A DNA stretch of 64,000 bases from Microterricola pindariensis (GTDB lineage Bacteria > Actinomycetota > Actinomycetes > Actinomycetales > Microbacteriaceae). Location of the stretch: the NCBI RefSeq assembly GCF_002936985.1, contig NZ_MPZN01000001.1, forward strand, positions 1 to 64,000, given 5' to 3'. Shown here piece by piece: positions 1 through 10,357 of this stretch (positions within the stretch are counted from its first letter, which is position 1; the number at the start of each line of letters is the position of its first letter). The position numbers were made by a program, and so were the translations under genes. The notes below the pieces were generated by a model that worked only from the letters and a program-made list of their open reading frames with translations, did not search any database and was not told where the DNA came from.

Positions 1-464
1 GCGCACCGCGGCGTGATGAGCACGGCATCCGCCCCGAGGCCGGCCACCGCGCGGAAGATGGCGCCGATGTTGGTGTGGTCGACGATGTCCTCGAGGATGA
101 CGATGCGCCGCGCGTCGCGGATGAGCTCCTCGACCGGGGCCAGCGCCGGGCGGTGCATCGCGGCCAGGGCACCCCGGTGCATGTTGTAGCCGGTCAGCTG
201 CTCCAGCACGGCGGGCTCGCCGACGTAGACGGGAACATCCGGGTAGTCGGCCAGGAGCGGCTCGACATCGGCCAACCACTGCTTCTGCAGCAGCACGGAA
301 CGCGGCACGTGGCCGGCCCGCAGCGCCCGTGCGATCACCTTGCTCGACTCGGCGATGTAGAGACCACCCTCCGGCTCGCTGACGCGGCGGAGGGCGACGT
401 CGGTGAGCTTGGCGTAATCGGACACGCCAGGGGCGGTCAATTCGGTGATGGGGATGATCTGCAT
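1..464 (-). CDS. TrmH/SpoU-family RNA 2'-O-methyltransferase (3' end cut by window)
   Basis: The first 154 codons of a leftward gene are present; the rest lies beyond base 1. Residues about 1-110 resemble the substrate-binding domain that precedes the SpoU fold, and the SpoU signature begins at ILEDIVDHTNIGAIFRA, with the conserved Asn-Ile-Gly at 132-134. This family transfers a methyl group from S-adenosylmethionine to a ribose 2'-OH in rRNA or tRNA. The start is ATG at 464; a G-rich run abuts it, too close for a normal Shine-Dalgarno site. The gene is divergent from the Sir2 gene. Which RNA is modified cannot be told from the part visible. Confidence 0.88.
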   Translation of the reverse strand, partial: MQIIPITELTAPGVSDYAKLTDVALRRVSEPEGGLYIAESSKVIARALRAGHVPRSVLLQKQWLADVEPLLADYPDVPVYVGEPAVLEQLTGYNMHRGALAAMHRPALAPVEELIRDARRIVILEDIVDHTNIGAIFRAVAGLGADAVLITPRC

Positions 465-541
465 CCCCCTAGCCTGACAGCCTCGGAAACAAACTGGAAA
501 CCCTGTGGGTTGATGATGGAACCCGAGTGAAGGAGCAATCC

Positions 542-1390
542 GTGCAGCAGATGGCCAGCGTGAACCAGATCGACGCCGCGCAGCAGATTGACGCCGTGGC
601 GGAGCTGATGCGGGGCAAACGCACGGCCGTGCTCAGCGGCGCCGGCATCAGCACCGACTCCGGCATCCCCGACTACCGCGGCGAGGGCGCGCCGACGCGC
701 ACGCCCATGACGGTGCAGGACTTCCTCGGCGACGAGGGCAAGCGCAAGCGCTACTGGGCCGGCAGCCACCTCGGCTGGCGGCTGTTCAGCAGCGCCCGGC
801 CCAACGCCGGCCACCGCACGCTGGCGCGGCTGGAGGGCGCCGGGCTGGTCACCGGCGTCGTCACCCAGAACGTCGACGGGCTGCACCGCCAGGCCGGCTC
901 CGGCCGGGTGGTGGAACTGCACGGCTCGATGGACACCGTCAGCTGCCTGGACTGCGGGCAGGTCTTCGCCCGACAGGCCATCGCCGATCAACTGGAGGCG
1001 GCCAACCCGTGGCTGGGCCAGTCGGATGCCGTCCGGCTCGCGCCCGACGGTGACGCCGACGTCGAGGAGGTCGACCGCTTCGTGCTGCCGGTGTGCACCG
1101 TCTGCGGTGGGCGGCTCAAGCCGGATGTCGTGTTCTTCGGCGAGCTCGTGCCGGCCGCGCGATTCGCCCAGGCGGCCGCGCTGGTTGCGCGCTCCGAGAT
1201 GCTCCTGGTCGTGGGCTCCTCGCTGACGGTCAACTCCGGCATCCGCCTGTTGGAGCAGGCCAGGCGGCGGCGCCTGCCCATCGTCGTGGTCAACCGCGGC
1301 AGCACGAAGGGCGACGCCCGGGCAGCGCATAAGCTGGATGCGGGGGCTTCAGAGACGCTGGCCGCATTGGCGGAACGGCTGCTCCCCTAA
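542..1390 (+). CDS. Sir2-family NAD-dependent protein deacylase
   Basis: A 282-residue sirtuin that removes acyl groups from lysine using NAD+, releasing nicotinamide. Visible motifs in order: GAGIS at 33-37, TQNVDGLHRQAG around 109-119, catalytic His127 in ELHG, and the zinc knuckle formed by Cys135/Cys138 and Cys185/Cys188, followed by VVGSSLTV. Start chosen at GTG 542 because AAGGAG lies six bases upstream; an in-frame GTG at 527 would put that site inside the gene. Length is close to other bacterial sirtuins. It stands just ahead of a phosphatase gene (22-nt gap) and could be co-transcribed with it. Substrate unknown. Confidence 0.93.
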   Translation: MQQMASVNQIDAAQQIDAVAELMRGKRTAVLSGAGISTDSGIPDYRGEGAPTRTPMTVQDFLGDEGKRKRYWAGSHLGWRLFSSARPNAGHRTLARLEGAGLVTGVVTQNVDGLHRQAGSGRVVELHGSMDTVSCLDCGQVFARQAIADQLEAANPWLGQSDAVRLAPDGDADVEEVDRFVLPVCTVCGGRLKPDVVFFGELVPAARFAQAAALVARSEMLLVVGSSLTVNSGIRLLEQARRRRLPIVVVNRGSTKGDARAAHKLDAGASETLAALAERLLP

Positions 1391-1411
1391 GCCTTGTTGC
1401 GAGAGGGAACT

Positions 1412-1984
1412 ATGACGACGTTTGGTATTGTTCGGCACGGTCAGACCGAGTGGAACGCGCAGAAGCGCATCCAGGGGCGCACCGACATCCCGCTGAACGA
1501 CACCGGGCGCGCCCAGGCCGCCGCGACCGGCGCCGCCCTGCGCGCCGCGCAGCTGGAGCACGGCGCGTGGGATGCCATCGTCAGCAGCCCGCTCAGCCGC
1601 GCGCACGAGACGGCGTTGATCATCGCCGCCGAGCTCGGCCTCTCCAGCCCCGAGCTGGTGCCGGCGCTCGCCGAGCGCGCGCACGGGGAGATCGAGGGGC
1701 TGAGCTTCGCCGAGCGCACCGAACGCTTCCCCGACGGCTCTGCGGTGCCCGGCCTGGAGACGCGCGACGAGGTGCTCGACCGCACCCTGCCGAGCCTGGA
1801 GGAGCTCGCCGGGCGCTTCCCCGGCGGCCGCGTGCTCGTGGTCAGCCACGGCGGGGTGATCAGCTCGCTCATGCACCACACCTCCGGCGGCGAGATCGTC
1901 GCCCCGGGCCGGATGATCCAGAACGGCTCCGTGCAGGAGTTCCGCTGGGGTCTCGGCGGGCTGCAGCTGCGCAGCGTCGGCTAG
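1412..1984 (+). CDS. Histidine phosphatase (phosphoglycerate mutase-like) family protein
   Basis: A 190-residue member of histidine phosphatase branch 1. The phospho-accepting histidine is His9 in the RHG motif followed by QTEWN; the second catalytic histidine is His146 in VVSHGG, and Glu93 sits in the expected acid position. Members hydrolyse phosphate esters through a phosphohistidine; the substrate here is not predictable and it should not be called a glycolytic mutase. ATG at 1412 follows GAGAGG. The gene ends just before a very long hairpin and converges on the glycosyltransferase gene. Confidence 0.9.
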   Translation: MTTFGIVRHGQTEWNAQKRIQGRTDIPLNDTGRAQAAATGAALRAAQLEHGAWDAIVSSPLSRAHETALIIAAELGLSSPELVPALAERAHGEIEGLSFAERTERFPDGSAVPGLETRDEVLDRTLPSLEELAGRFPGGRVLVVSHGGVISSLMHHTSGGEIVAPGRMIQNGSVQEFRWGLGGLQLRSVG

Positions 1985-1994
1985 CCCGCCAGCC

Positions 1995-2056
1995 CATCGA
2001 CTACGCGAAAAGTGCGCCACAGACTGAGTCTTGGCGCACTTTTCGCGTAGTCGATG
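1995..2056. terminator. Very long near-perfect hairpin, probable bidirectional terminator
   Basis: Two 25-base arms (1995-2019 and 2032-2056) are perfectly complementary. The 12-base loop holds another five-pair inverted repeat (AGACT/AGTCT), leaving one unpaired base. The hairpin lies between the convergent phosphatase (+) and glycosyltransferase (-) genes. It has no real U-tract, but its arms contain GAAAA/TTTTC steps. Confidence 0.7.
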
Positions 2057-2100
2057 CTGGTCTGGGCTTTGGGCGGCGGAGTGTGCCCAGCCGCCTCCCG

Positions 2101-3174
2101 CTACGCGCGCGCGGTCTTCTCCAGCAGGCCGAGCAGGCGCTGGGCCGAGCCCGTCCAGGTGAAGCGGCCCGCCTGCTCCCGGCCGAGGGCCGATCGGCGC
2201 TCCCACTCCCCCGGCCCGCGCAGCGCGGAGACGGCGGCGACCAGCCCGTCGGGCGAGGTCGGGGCGAAGTAGAGGGCCGCGTCACCGCCGATCTCACGGA
2301 AGATCGGGATGTCGCTGACGATGATCGGCGTGCCTTCCGACATCGCCTCGACCAACGGGATGCCGAAGCCCTCGTCGAGGGACGCCGTCACGAGCGCGGT
2401 GGCCCCGCGGAGCGCCTCGAGGTACGCGGCGTCGCTGGCCCCGTTGTGGAAGACGATCGCGGCCTGCGGGGCGAGCGCGCGGAGACGGCGCTGCTCGGCG
2501 TCGCTCAACCGGCTCATCAGGTGCAGCTCCGAGCCCGGCAGCAGCGCGGCGGCGCGCACCAGCGTCTCGACGTTCTTGTACGGCATGAACGAGCCCATGT
2601 AGACCAGCCGCAGCCCGTCGGGCCGCGTACGCGGCGCGGCATCAACGGCGTCCGCGGCAACGCCGGCAGCGTTCGGCACGACGGTCACCTCGCGGCGGGT
2701 CAGGGCGTGCTCGGCGATCAGGCTCTTCGTGGTCTCCGACACGGTGACGACGCCGTCTGCCCGGTTCAGCAGCATCCGCTGCGGCCACCAGGCCAGGTGG
2801 TAGAGCCGCCAGAGCAGCCGGATCGGCGCGGCCAGATCGCGCGGGGGCGTGCGGTTGCGGTAGTAGATGAGGTCGTGCACGGTGAGCAGCAGCTTGTACT
2901 TGCGACCCCAGGAGCCCATGGTCTGCATCGGCGTGAACACCACGTCCGGTCGCAGCTTGTTCACGGTGAGCGCGACGAGCGGCTCCAGCACGCTGGTCGG
3001 CGAGCCGACCAGCTGCCAGGGCAGCGCGGGCAACATGTCGAGCTGGCGGTGGTCGCTGATCAGCATCGTCACCGGGTGCAGCTTGCCGAGCTCCTCGACG
3101 AGGCTCGCCGTGTACCGGCTGATGCCGTCGTGCCGGTCGATGCGGGTGTAGCGGCAGTCGAAGACGATGTTCAT
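2101..3174 (-). CDS. Glycosyltransferase, GT4 family
   Basis: A 357-residue GT-B fold glycosyltransferase. The N-terminal half begins with a GGIS-like loop (RHDGISRYT) that binds acceptor, and the C-terminal half has the nucleotide-sugar motif E-x7-E in EGFGIPLVEAMSEGTP. GT4 enzymes move a sugar from a nucleotide donor with retention; donor and acceptor cannot be assigned. The start ATG overlaps the stop of the upstream alpha/beta hydrolase by ATGA (3171-3174), so translation is probably coupled. The two proteins may act on a common surface glycan or glycolipid, but this is inference from the overlap alone. Confidence 0.9.
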   Translation of the reverse strand: MNIVFDCRYTRIDRHDGISRYTASLVEELGKLHPVTMLISDHRQLDMLPALPWQLVGSPTSVLEPLVALTVNKLRPDVVFTPMQTMGSWGRKYKLLLTVHDLIYYRNRTPPRDLAAPIRLLWRLYHLAWWPQRMLLNRADGVVTVSETTKSLIAEHALTRREVTVVPNAAGVAADAVDAAPRTRPDGLRLVYMGSFMPYKNVETLVRAAALLPGSELHLMSRLSDAEQRRLRALAPQAAIVFHNGASDAAYLEALRGATALVTASLDEGFGIPLVEAMSEGTPIIVSDIPIFREIGGDAALYFAPTSPDGLVAAVSALRGPGEWERRSALGREQAGRFTWTGSAQRLLGLLEKTARA

Positions 3175-4085
3175 GCCGGGGCCCCCAGCGAGGACAGCAC
3201 CGTGCGGATCTGCTCGGCCGCCTCGACGGGCGTCTCGTAGTGGATCAGGTGGCCGACATCGTGGATGACGTGCAACCGGGCATCCGGGAACAGGGTCTGC
3301 AGCCGGTGCTGGGCGGCGAGCGGCGTGATGTCGTCGCGGTCGGCGGCGATCAGCAGCGTCGGCTGCGGGATCCGGGCGGCGTACTCGCTGACGTCGTGGC
3401 TGACGGACGCGCGGAACGCCTCGAGGACGACGTCGCGGTTCTCGAAGGCCGAGAAGTAGCGGTCGTGCTCCTCGTGGATCCAGCGCTTCAGCTGCGGGTC
3501 GCGGGTCTTGGACATGGTGACGCTCATGACGCGCACGATCAGCCGGGAGCGCAGCAGGGCGAAGCCGATGCGCTCGGGCAGCTTGGCGGCTGCCCAGTAG
3601 TAGAAGACCGCGAGCCGGGTCATGATGCCGCGCGGCCCGGACAGCGCCGGGGCGCCGATCGGATTGACGAGGATGACGGCGTCGGCGCTCAGGCCGTCGG
3701 CCAGCGCCGCCGAGCTCACGATTGAGCCGAAGGAGTGCCCCAGGATCACGACGGGGCCGGGCAGCGCGAGCGCGGCGGTGAAGGCAGCCAGCCAGGCGGC
3801 GTAGCCGGGCACGTCGTGGCGGGCGCCGGATGCCGCGTCCAGCGGCGTCGACGCGCCGAAGCCGGGCAGGTCGGGCATCAGGATGTGCGCGCCGGGCAGC
3901 TGGGCGACGACGGGTTCCAGCCCGTGGTGGTCGCCCCGGAATCCGTGCACCACCACGACGGTCGGAACGCCGGGCGCCGCCGTCCCGTACTCCCAGTAGT
4001 GGGTCTCGCTGCCCAGGACGGTGAGAGTGCGTTCACTCACGGGGATGCGGGCCAGCAGCTGCGCGTAGGGGGACTCGATGCTCAT
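3171..4085 (-). CDS. Alpha/beta-fold hydrolase
   Basis: A 304-residue hydrolase. VVVVHGFRG forms the oxyanion-hole region, the nucleophile is Ser118 in GHSFGS, and the catalytic histidine is in HDVGHLIHYETP near the C terminus. No signal peptide is visible, so it is cytosolic. ATG 4085 lies seven bases from TAAACT (minus-strand reading of 4093-4098), fitting a leaderless transcript. It is first in a two-gene operon with the GT4 glycosyltransferase and divergent from treS. The family is too broad to name a substrate; an esterase or lipase-like role is possible. Confidence 0.88.
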   Translation of the reverse strand: MSIESPYAQLLARIPVSERTLTVLGSETHYWEYGTAAPGVPTVVVVHGFRGDHHGLEPVVAQLPGAHILMPDLPGFGASTPLDAASGARHDVPGYAAWLAAFTAALALPGPVVILGHSFGSIVSSAALADGLSADAVILVNPIGAPALSGPRGIMTRLAVFYYWAAAKLPERIGFALLRSRLIVRVMSVTMSKTRDPQLKRWIHEEHDRYFSAFENRDVVLEAFRASVSHDVSEYAARIPQPTLLIAADRDDITPLAAQHRLQTLFPDARLHVIHDVGHLIHYETPVEAAEQIRTVLSSLGAPA

Positions 4086-4154
4086 CGCTCCCAGTTTAGG
4101 CGAGGGTGCTCCGCAAGACTGGCACCGGCGGCGGCATGCTGCTTAGACTCAGGC

Positions 4155-5864
<1,710 letters not shown>

Positions 5865-5891
5865 GTCGGTGCTTGGCCATAGAGTGAGGGC

Positions 5892-6584
5892 ATGAACGCA
5901 GTCAACTGGTCCAGCACACTCGCCGTCTTCGACCTGGAGACCACCGGAATCGATGTGGAGACGAGCCGTATCGTCACCGCGAACGTCAGCGTGATCGACG
6001 CCGACGGCGCCGTGTTGGAGCGGAGCGACTGGCTCCTGAACCCCGGCGTCGAGATCCCGGCCGGCGCCAGTGCCGTGCACGGCATCAGCACCGCGCGCGC
6101 GCAGGCCGATGGGATGCCGGCCGGCGAGGGCGTCGGCCAGATCGTGGCGCGCCTGCGCGCGCTGTTCGAGCGCGGCCTGCCCGTCGTCGCCTACAACGCG
6201 CCGTACGACTTCACGATCCTCAACCGGGAGGCGCTGCGGCACGGGCTGGCGGCGCTCGGCTCCCCCGGCCCGATCATCGACCCGCTCGTGATCGACAAGG
6301 CCGTTGACCGCTACCGCAAGGGCAAGCGCACCCTCGAGGCCGCCGCGGCGTTCTACGGGGTGCCGCTGGAGGACGCGCACGATGCGGGGGCGGATGCCAT
6401 CGCCGCCGGTCGCGTGGCCCAGGCCATCGCCCGCGAGCACGGCGCCGGCCTGCCGGAATCCGCGACGGAGATGCACGACAAGCAGGTGGGCTGGGCGGCC
6501 GATCAGGCCGCCAGCTTCCAGAAGTACATGCGCGCCAACCGCGACCCCGAGTTCACGGCCGACGGTTCCTGGCCGGAGCGCTAG
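5892..6584 (+). CDS. DnaQ-like 3'-5' exonuclease domain protein
   Basis: A 230-residue DEDDh-type exonuclease. Exo I is FDLETTG (Asp14, Glu16), Exo II contains YNAPYDF, and Exo III supplies His163 and Asp168 in DAHDAGADAIA. Proteins of this type remove nucleotides from DNA or RNA 3' ends with two metal ions. It stands alone rather than fused to a polymerase, so a proofreading role for Pol III is not implied. ATG 5892 is six bases after TAGAGT, another leaderless-type start. A strong hairpin follows. Confidence 0.88.
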   Translation: MNAVNWSSTLAVFDLETTGIDVETSRIVTANVSVIDADGAVLERSDWLLNPGVEIPAGASAVHGISTARAQADGMPAGEGVGQIVARLRALFERGLPVVAYNAPYDFTILNREALRHGLAALGSPGPIIDPLVIDKAVDRYRKGKRTLEAAAAFYGVPLEDAHDAGADAIAAGRVAQAIAREHGAGLPESATEMHDKQVGWAADQAASFQKYMRANRDPEFTADGSWPER

Positions 6585-6598
6585 GCCCGCAGGAACGA

Positions 6599-6632
6599 CG
6601 AAGGGCGACCGGCAAAAGCCGGTCGCCCTTCG
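6599..6632. terminator. Bidirectional hairpin terminator
   Basis: A 15-bp perfect stem (6599-6613 with 6618-6632) around an AAAA loop, between the convergent exonuclease (+) and rpmE2 (-) genes. Confidence 0.85.
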
Positions 6633-6660
6633 TGCTGAGCTCTGTTCGAGCAGCGGCTGC

Positions 6661-6912
6661 TTACGCGCCGAAGCCCTTGAAGCGCTGGTTGAACTTCTCG
6701 ACGCGGCCGGCCGAGTCCATGATGCGCTGCTTGCCGGTGTAGAACGGGTGCGACTCCGAGGAGATCTCGACGTCGATGACCGGGTAGGTGTTTCCGTCTT
6801 CCCACTCGATGGTCTTGGCGCTGCCGACCGTCGAACGGGTCAGGAAGGTTGCACCCGACGCGAGGTCGCGGAAGACGATCGGCGCGTACGTGGGGTGAAT
6901 TTCAGACTTCAT
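6661..6912 (-). CDS. rpmE2: 50S ribosomal protein L31 type B (zinc-independent)
   Basis: An 83-residue L31. It has the type B features: a longer chain, the HPFYTGKQR segment, and no cysteine at all, so it lacks the zinc-binding CxxC of the C+ paralogue. L31 bridges the 50S and 30S subunits. C- copies often replace the zinc form when zinc is scarce and are then under Zur control. The start ATG has AAGGAA seven to eight bases upstream. The upstream region (6948-6985) has a TAGTCT -10 candidate and repeated TGATCGG elements described separately. Confidence 0.97.
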   Translation of the reverse strand: MKSEIHPTYAPIVFRDLASGATFLTRSTVGSAKTIEWEDGNTYPVIDVEISSESHPFYTGKQRIMDSAGRVEKFNQRFKGFGA

Positions 6913-6953
6913 CGAGTTTCCTTGCGTAGAAAGTAATTTGTGTGTTGAGACTA

Positions 6954-6985
6954 GTGATCGCTCTTGCCGATCACATGCCGATCAG
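6954..6985 (-). promoter_or_regulatory. Repeated element upstream of rpmE2, candidate operator
   Basis: A perfect 7-bp inverted repeat GTGATCG-N7-CGATCAC (6954-6974) lies next to a second TGATCGG copy in direct orientation, just upstream of the TAGTCT -10 candidate (6948-6953). The placement suits a repressor site for rpmE2. It does not match the AT-rich Zur consensus I know, so the regulator is open. Confidence 0.35.
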
Positions 6986-7039
6986 GCGAGAAAGCTGCGG
7001 CCCGGGGGCCAGCTATCAAGCTTAGCAGAATTCGGGCCG

Positions 7040-7822
7040 TTAGACCGCACGAGCGCTGTAGCGCCCGCCCTGCTCGCTCAGCTCGATCTCCAGGCCGAAG
7101 GCCTCGGTCAACACTTCGGAGGTGAGTGCCTCGGCCAGAGGGCCGGCGGCGACGACCCGGCCGGCGGCCAGGACGAGTGCGTGGGTGAAACCGAGGGGGA
7201 TCTCCTCGGCGTGGTGGGTGACCATGACGATGGCCGGGGCGAGCGGCGACTGGGCGTATCCGCCGAGCATCTGCAGCAGCTCCTCGCGGGTGCCGAGGTC
7301 GAGGCTGGCGGCTGGCTCGTCGAGCAGCAGCAGTTCGGGGTCGGTCATCACCGAGCGGGCGATCTGCACGCGCTTCTGCTCGCCGTCGCTGAGGGTGCCG
7401 AAGAGGCGGTCGGCGAGGTGGTCGAGCTGCCATTCAGCCAGCACGCGCTGCGCGCGGCGCACGTCGAGGTCGTCGTACTCCTCGTTCCAGCGGCCGGTGA
7501 CGGAGTATGCAGCCGTCAGCACGACGTCCAGCACCCGCTCGTTCTTCGGGATGGTGCGGGCCATCGCGGTGGAGGCGAAGCCGATCATGGGGCGCAGCTC
7601 GGTGAGGTCCACCTTGCCCAGCTGCTCCTCGAGGACGATGGCCGTGCCGCTGGTCGGGTGCATCATCGCGGCGGCGATGCGCAGCATTGTGGTCTTGCCT
7701 GCGCCGTTCGGGCCGAGCACCACCCAGCGTTCGTCGGAGTTCACCGTCCAGTTCACGGAGTCGAGGATGGTGTTGCCGTCGCGAACGACGGAGACGTCTG
7801 TGAGCTGAAGAACGCTGGCCAT
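7040..7822 (-). CDS. Orphan ABC transporter ATP-binding protein
   Basis: A 260-residue ATPase with Walker A GPNGAGKTT, signature LSDGEQKR and Walker B LLLLDEPAASLD. The overall form recalls the YlmA/ModF-like group of soluble ABC ATPases. No permease or binding protein is adjacent, so a transport role is unproven; it could serve a distant permease or act without one. ATG 7822 lies six bases from TAACAT (minus reading of 7829-7834), a leaderless-type start. It follows glgA in the same direction with a 30-base gap and may also be read from the glgA promoter. Confidence 0.88.
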   Translation of the reverse strand: MASVLQLTDVSVVRDGNTILDSVNWTVNSDERWVVLGPNGAGKTTMLRIAAAMMHPTSGTAIVLEEQLGKVDLTELRPMIGFASTAMARTIPKNERVLDVVLTAAYSVTGRWNEEYDDLDVRRAQRVLAEWQLDHLADRLFGTLSDGEQKRVQIARSVMTDPELLLLDEPAASLDLGTREELLQMLGGYAQSPLAPAIVMVTHHAEEIPLGFTHALVLAAGRVVAAGPLAEALTSEVLTEAFGLEIELSEQGGRYSARAV

Positions 7823-7852
7823 GCTCCTATGTTACCGAGCCGCCGGGGGTGC

Positions 7853-9034
7853 TCAGAGCAGCGCCGCGTAGATCTCGCGGGTGCGCGCGGCGATCCGGGC
7901 CCAATCGAATTCCTTCTCGGCGCGGATGCGGCCCGCTGCCCCCATCGCGGCGGCGCGTTCCGGGTCGCCCACGACCTCAGTGAGCGTGGCGGCCAAATCG
8001 GCCACGAACCGCTCAGGGTCCAGCGGCGTGCCGGTGCCGTCATCCGCCTGCTCGATCGGAACCAGGCGCCCGGTGACGCCGTCCTCGACGACCTCGGGGA
8101 TGCCGCCGGTTGCGGTGCCGACGACGGGCAGCCCGCAGGCCATGGCCTCCAAGTTGACGATGCCGAGCGGCTCGTAGACGGAGGGGCAGACGAACGTGGT
8201 GCCGGCGGTGAGCACCGCGGAGAGCTCGTGCTGGCTGAGCAGCCGGTCGATCCAGACGACGCCGCTGCGCTCCCGCTGCAGTTCGGCGACGCCGGCGCTG
8301 ACCTCGGCCATGATCTCGGCCGTGTCGGGCGCGCCGGCGCAGAGCACCAGCTGCACGTCCGGCGGCAGCAGCCGGGCGGCGCGCAGCAGGTAGGGCAGGC
8401 CCTTCTGCCGGGTGATCCGGCCGACGAAGACGATCGAGGGGCGGTCGGGGTCGACGCCGAGGGCGCGCACCGTGTCGTGGTCCTCCAGCGGCTTCCAGCG
8501 TTCCAGGTCGATGCCGTTGTAGACGACGTGCACCCGCTGCTCGTCGAGGCGCGGGTAGGAGCGCAGGATGTCGCGGGCCATGCCGCCGCTCACGGCGATG
8601 ACCGCGTCGGCGGCCTCGAAGGCCGTCTTCTCGACCCAGCTGGAGACCCGGTAGCCGCCGCCGAGCTGCTCGGCCTTCCATGGCCGCAACGGCTCCAGGC
8701 TGTGCGCGGTGGCCACGTGCGGGATCCCGTGCAGCAGTTTGGCGATGTGCCCGGCCCCGTTGGCGTACCAGGTGTGCGAGTGCACGAGGCTGGCGCCAGC
8801 GGCATCCTGTGCCATGGCCAGGTCGACGCCGAGCGTGCCGAGTGCGGGGTTCGCCCCCTCGAGCGTCTCCGGGGTGCGGTAGGCGAACGTTCCCGGCGCG
8901 TCGCGCTCGGCGCCGAAGCAGCGCACGACGACATCCGTGTCGGTTCGCAGGGCCCGGACGAGCTCGGCGACGTGCACGCCGGCGCCTCCGTAGACCTCCG
9001 GCGGGTACTCCTTGGTGAGCAGATCGACTCGCAT
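7853..9034 (-). CDS. glgA: GT4 glycogen synthase / alpha-maltose-1-phosphate synthase
   Basis: A 393-residue GT-B glycosyltransferase of the actinobacterial GlgA/GlgM type, with KEYPPEVYGGAGVHV at the N terminus, the FVGRITRQKG hinge, and SVYEPLGIVNLEAMACGLPVV carrying the E-x7-E motif. It uses ADP-glucose, either to extend glucan or, as shown for mycobacterial GlgM, to make maltose-1-phosphate. Divergence from glgC, which makes the donor, supports this. The start ATG is six bases from TAGCGT (minus reading of 9041-9046), so the transcript is probably leaderless. Which of the two activities dominates cannot be read from the sequence. Confidence 0.92.
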   Translation of the reverse strand: MRVDLLTKEYPPEVYGGAGVHVAELVRALRTDTDVVVRCFGAERDAPGTFAYRTPETLEGANPALGTLGVDLAMAQDAAGASLVHSHTWYANGAGHIAKLLHGIPHVATAHSLEPLRPWKAEQLGGGYRVSSWVEKTAFEAADAVIAVSGGMARDILRSYPRLDEQRVHVVYNGIDLERWKPLEDHDTVRALGVDPDRPSIVFVGRITRQKGLPYLLRAARLLPPDVQLVLCAGAPDTAEIMAEVSAGVAELQRERSGVVWIDRLLSQHELSAVLTAGTTFVCPSVYEPLGIVNLEAMACGLPVVGTATGGIPEVVEDGVTGRLVPIEQADDGTGTPLDPERFVADLAATLTEVVGDPERAAAMGAAGRIRAEKEFDWARIAARTREIYAALL

Positions 9035-9040
9035 GGGGCA

Positions 9041-9109
9041 ACGCTAGCGCAGCGCATCCCGTCACAGTGCGGAATGACTCTAGGCACCCGGAATGCGCTG
9101 CCCTAGGGT
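9041..9109. promoter_or_regulatory. Divergent glgA/glgC promoter region
   Basis: The 81-base gap carries a leftward -10 TAGCGT (9041-9046) for glgA and a rightward -10 TAGGGT (9104-9109) for glgC, each six bases from its start codon. Both transcripts would begin at or next to the start codon. The shared spacer could allow common regulation. Confidence 0.6.
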
Positions 9110-9115
9110 GAGAGC

Positions 9116-10357
9116 ATGAAGTCCCCCAAGATCTTCGGAATCGTCCTCGCCGGCGGCGAGGGCAAGCGACTGATGCCCCTGACGGAGGACCGCGCGAAGC
9201 CGGCCGTTCCCTTCGGCGGCCACTACCGGCTGGTGGACTTCGCCCTGTCGAACCTCATCAACTCGCGCGTCGGCCAGATCGTGGTGTTGACCCAGTACAA
9301 GTCCCACAGCCTCGACCGGCACGTCTCGCAGACGTGGCACGTCTCCGGGCTGCTCGACACCTACGTCGCCTCGGTCCCGGCCCAGCAGCGCCTCGGCAAG
9401 CGCTGGTTCAGCGGTTCGGCCGACGCCATCTTGCAAAGCCTCAACCTGCTCCGCGACGAGAAGCCGGACATCGTGGTGGTCGTCGGTGCCGACCACGTCT
9501 ACCGCATGGACTTCAGCCAGATGATCGAGGCGCACATCGCGTCCGGGGCGAAGGCGACCGTGGCCGCCATCCGCCAGCCGATCGAGCTGGCCGACCAGTT
9601 CGGCGTCATCGAGGTCTCGGCCGAGTCGCCGGAGAAGATCGCGGCGTTCCTCGAGAAGCCGCGCAACCCGGTCGGTCTGGCCGACGCGCCGCACGAGGTG
9701 CTCGCCTCGATGGGAAATTACGTGTTCAACGCGGATGCCCTGATCGACGCGGTGCTGCGGGACGGGGAGCGCACCGACTCCGGGCACGACATGGGCGGCG
9801 ACATCATCCCCGACTTCGTGGCGCGCGGCGAGGCCGGCGTCTACGACCTGCGCCGCAACGACGTGCCGGGCTCGACCGACCGCGACCGCTACTACTGGCG
9901 CGACGTCGGGACCATCGACTCCTTCTTCGACGCCCACCAGGACCTGATCTCTGCGCTGCCGGTGTTCAACCTCTACAACGAGGCGTGGCCGATCTTCACC
10001 CAGCAGCGCAACTCGCCGCCGGCGAAGTTCGTCCGCGACGCGCACGGCTTCCTCGGCACCATGATCGACTCGATCGTCTCGCTCGGCTCGCTGATCTCGG
10101 GCGCGCACGTCGAGCGCAGCGTGCTCGGGCCGTGGGTGCACGTGAACTCGGGCGCGCAGGTGATCGACTCGATCCTGTTCGAGCGGGTGCGGGTCGAGGC
10201 CGGGGCACGGGTGCACCGCTCCGTGCTCGACAAGAACGTGGTGGTCGAGCGGGGCGCCGTGGTCGGTGTCGACCTCGACCACGACCGGGCCAGGGGCTTC
10301 AGCGTCACCGAGTCGGGAATCACCGTCGTCGGCAAGGGTGTTACAGTCACCGCATGA
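9116..10357 (+). CDS. glgC: Glucose-1-phosphate adenylyltransferase
   Basis: A 413-residue ADP-glucose pyrophosphorylase that makes ADP-glucose from ATP and glucose-1-phosphate, the committed step to glycogen. The nucleotidyltransferase motif is [37 protein letters not shown] binds metal and sugar phosphate, FLEKPRNP follows, and the C-terminal 120 residues form a left-handed beta-helix with [19 protein letters not shown] 9116 is six bases after TAGGGT. The stop codon overlaps the serB start by ATGA. Confidence 0.97.
   Translation: MKSPKIFGIVLAGGEGKRLMPLTEDRAKPAVPFGGHYRLVDFALSNLINSRVGQIVVLTQYKSHSLDRHVSQTWHVSGLLDTYVASVPAQQRLGKRWFSGSADAILQSLNLLRDEKPDIVVVVGADHVYRMDFSQMIEAHIASGAKATVAAIRQPIELADQFGVIEVSAESPEKIAAFLEKPRNPVGLADAPHEVLASMGNYVFNADALIDAVLRDGERTDSGHDMGGDIIPDFVARGEAGVYDLRRNDVPGSTDRDRYYWRDVGTIDSFFDAHQDLISALPVFNLYNEAWPIFTQQRNSPPAKFVRDAHGFLGTMIDSIVSLGSLISGAHVERSVLGPWVHVNSGAQVIDSILFERVRVEAGARVHRSVLDKNVVVERGAVVGVDLDHDRARGFSVTESGITVVGKGVTVTA

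Noticed and set aside
6948-6985. Zur box upstream of rpmE2
   Set aside because: The repeats are GC-rich (GTGATCG) and do not fit the AT-rich Zur consensus; kept only as an unassigned operator candidate.
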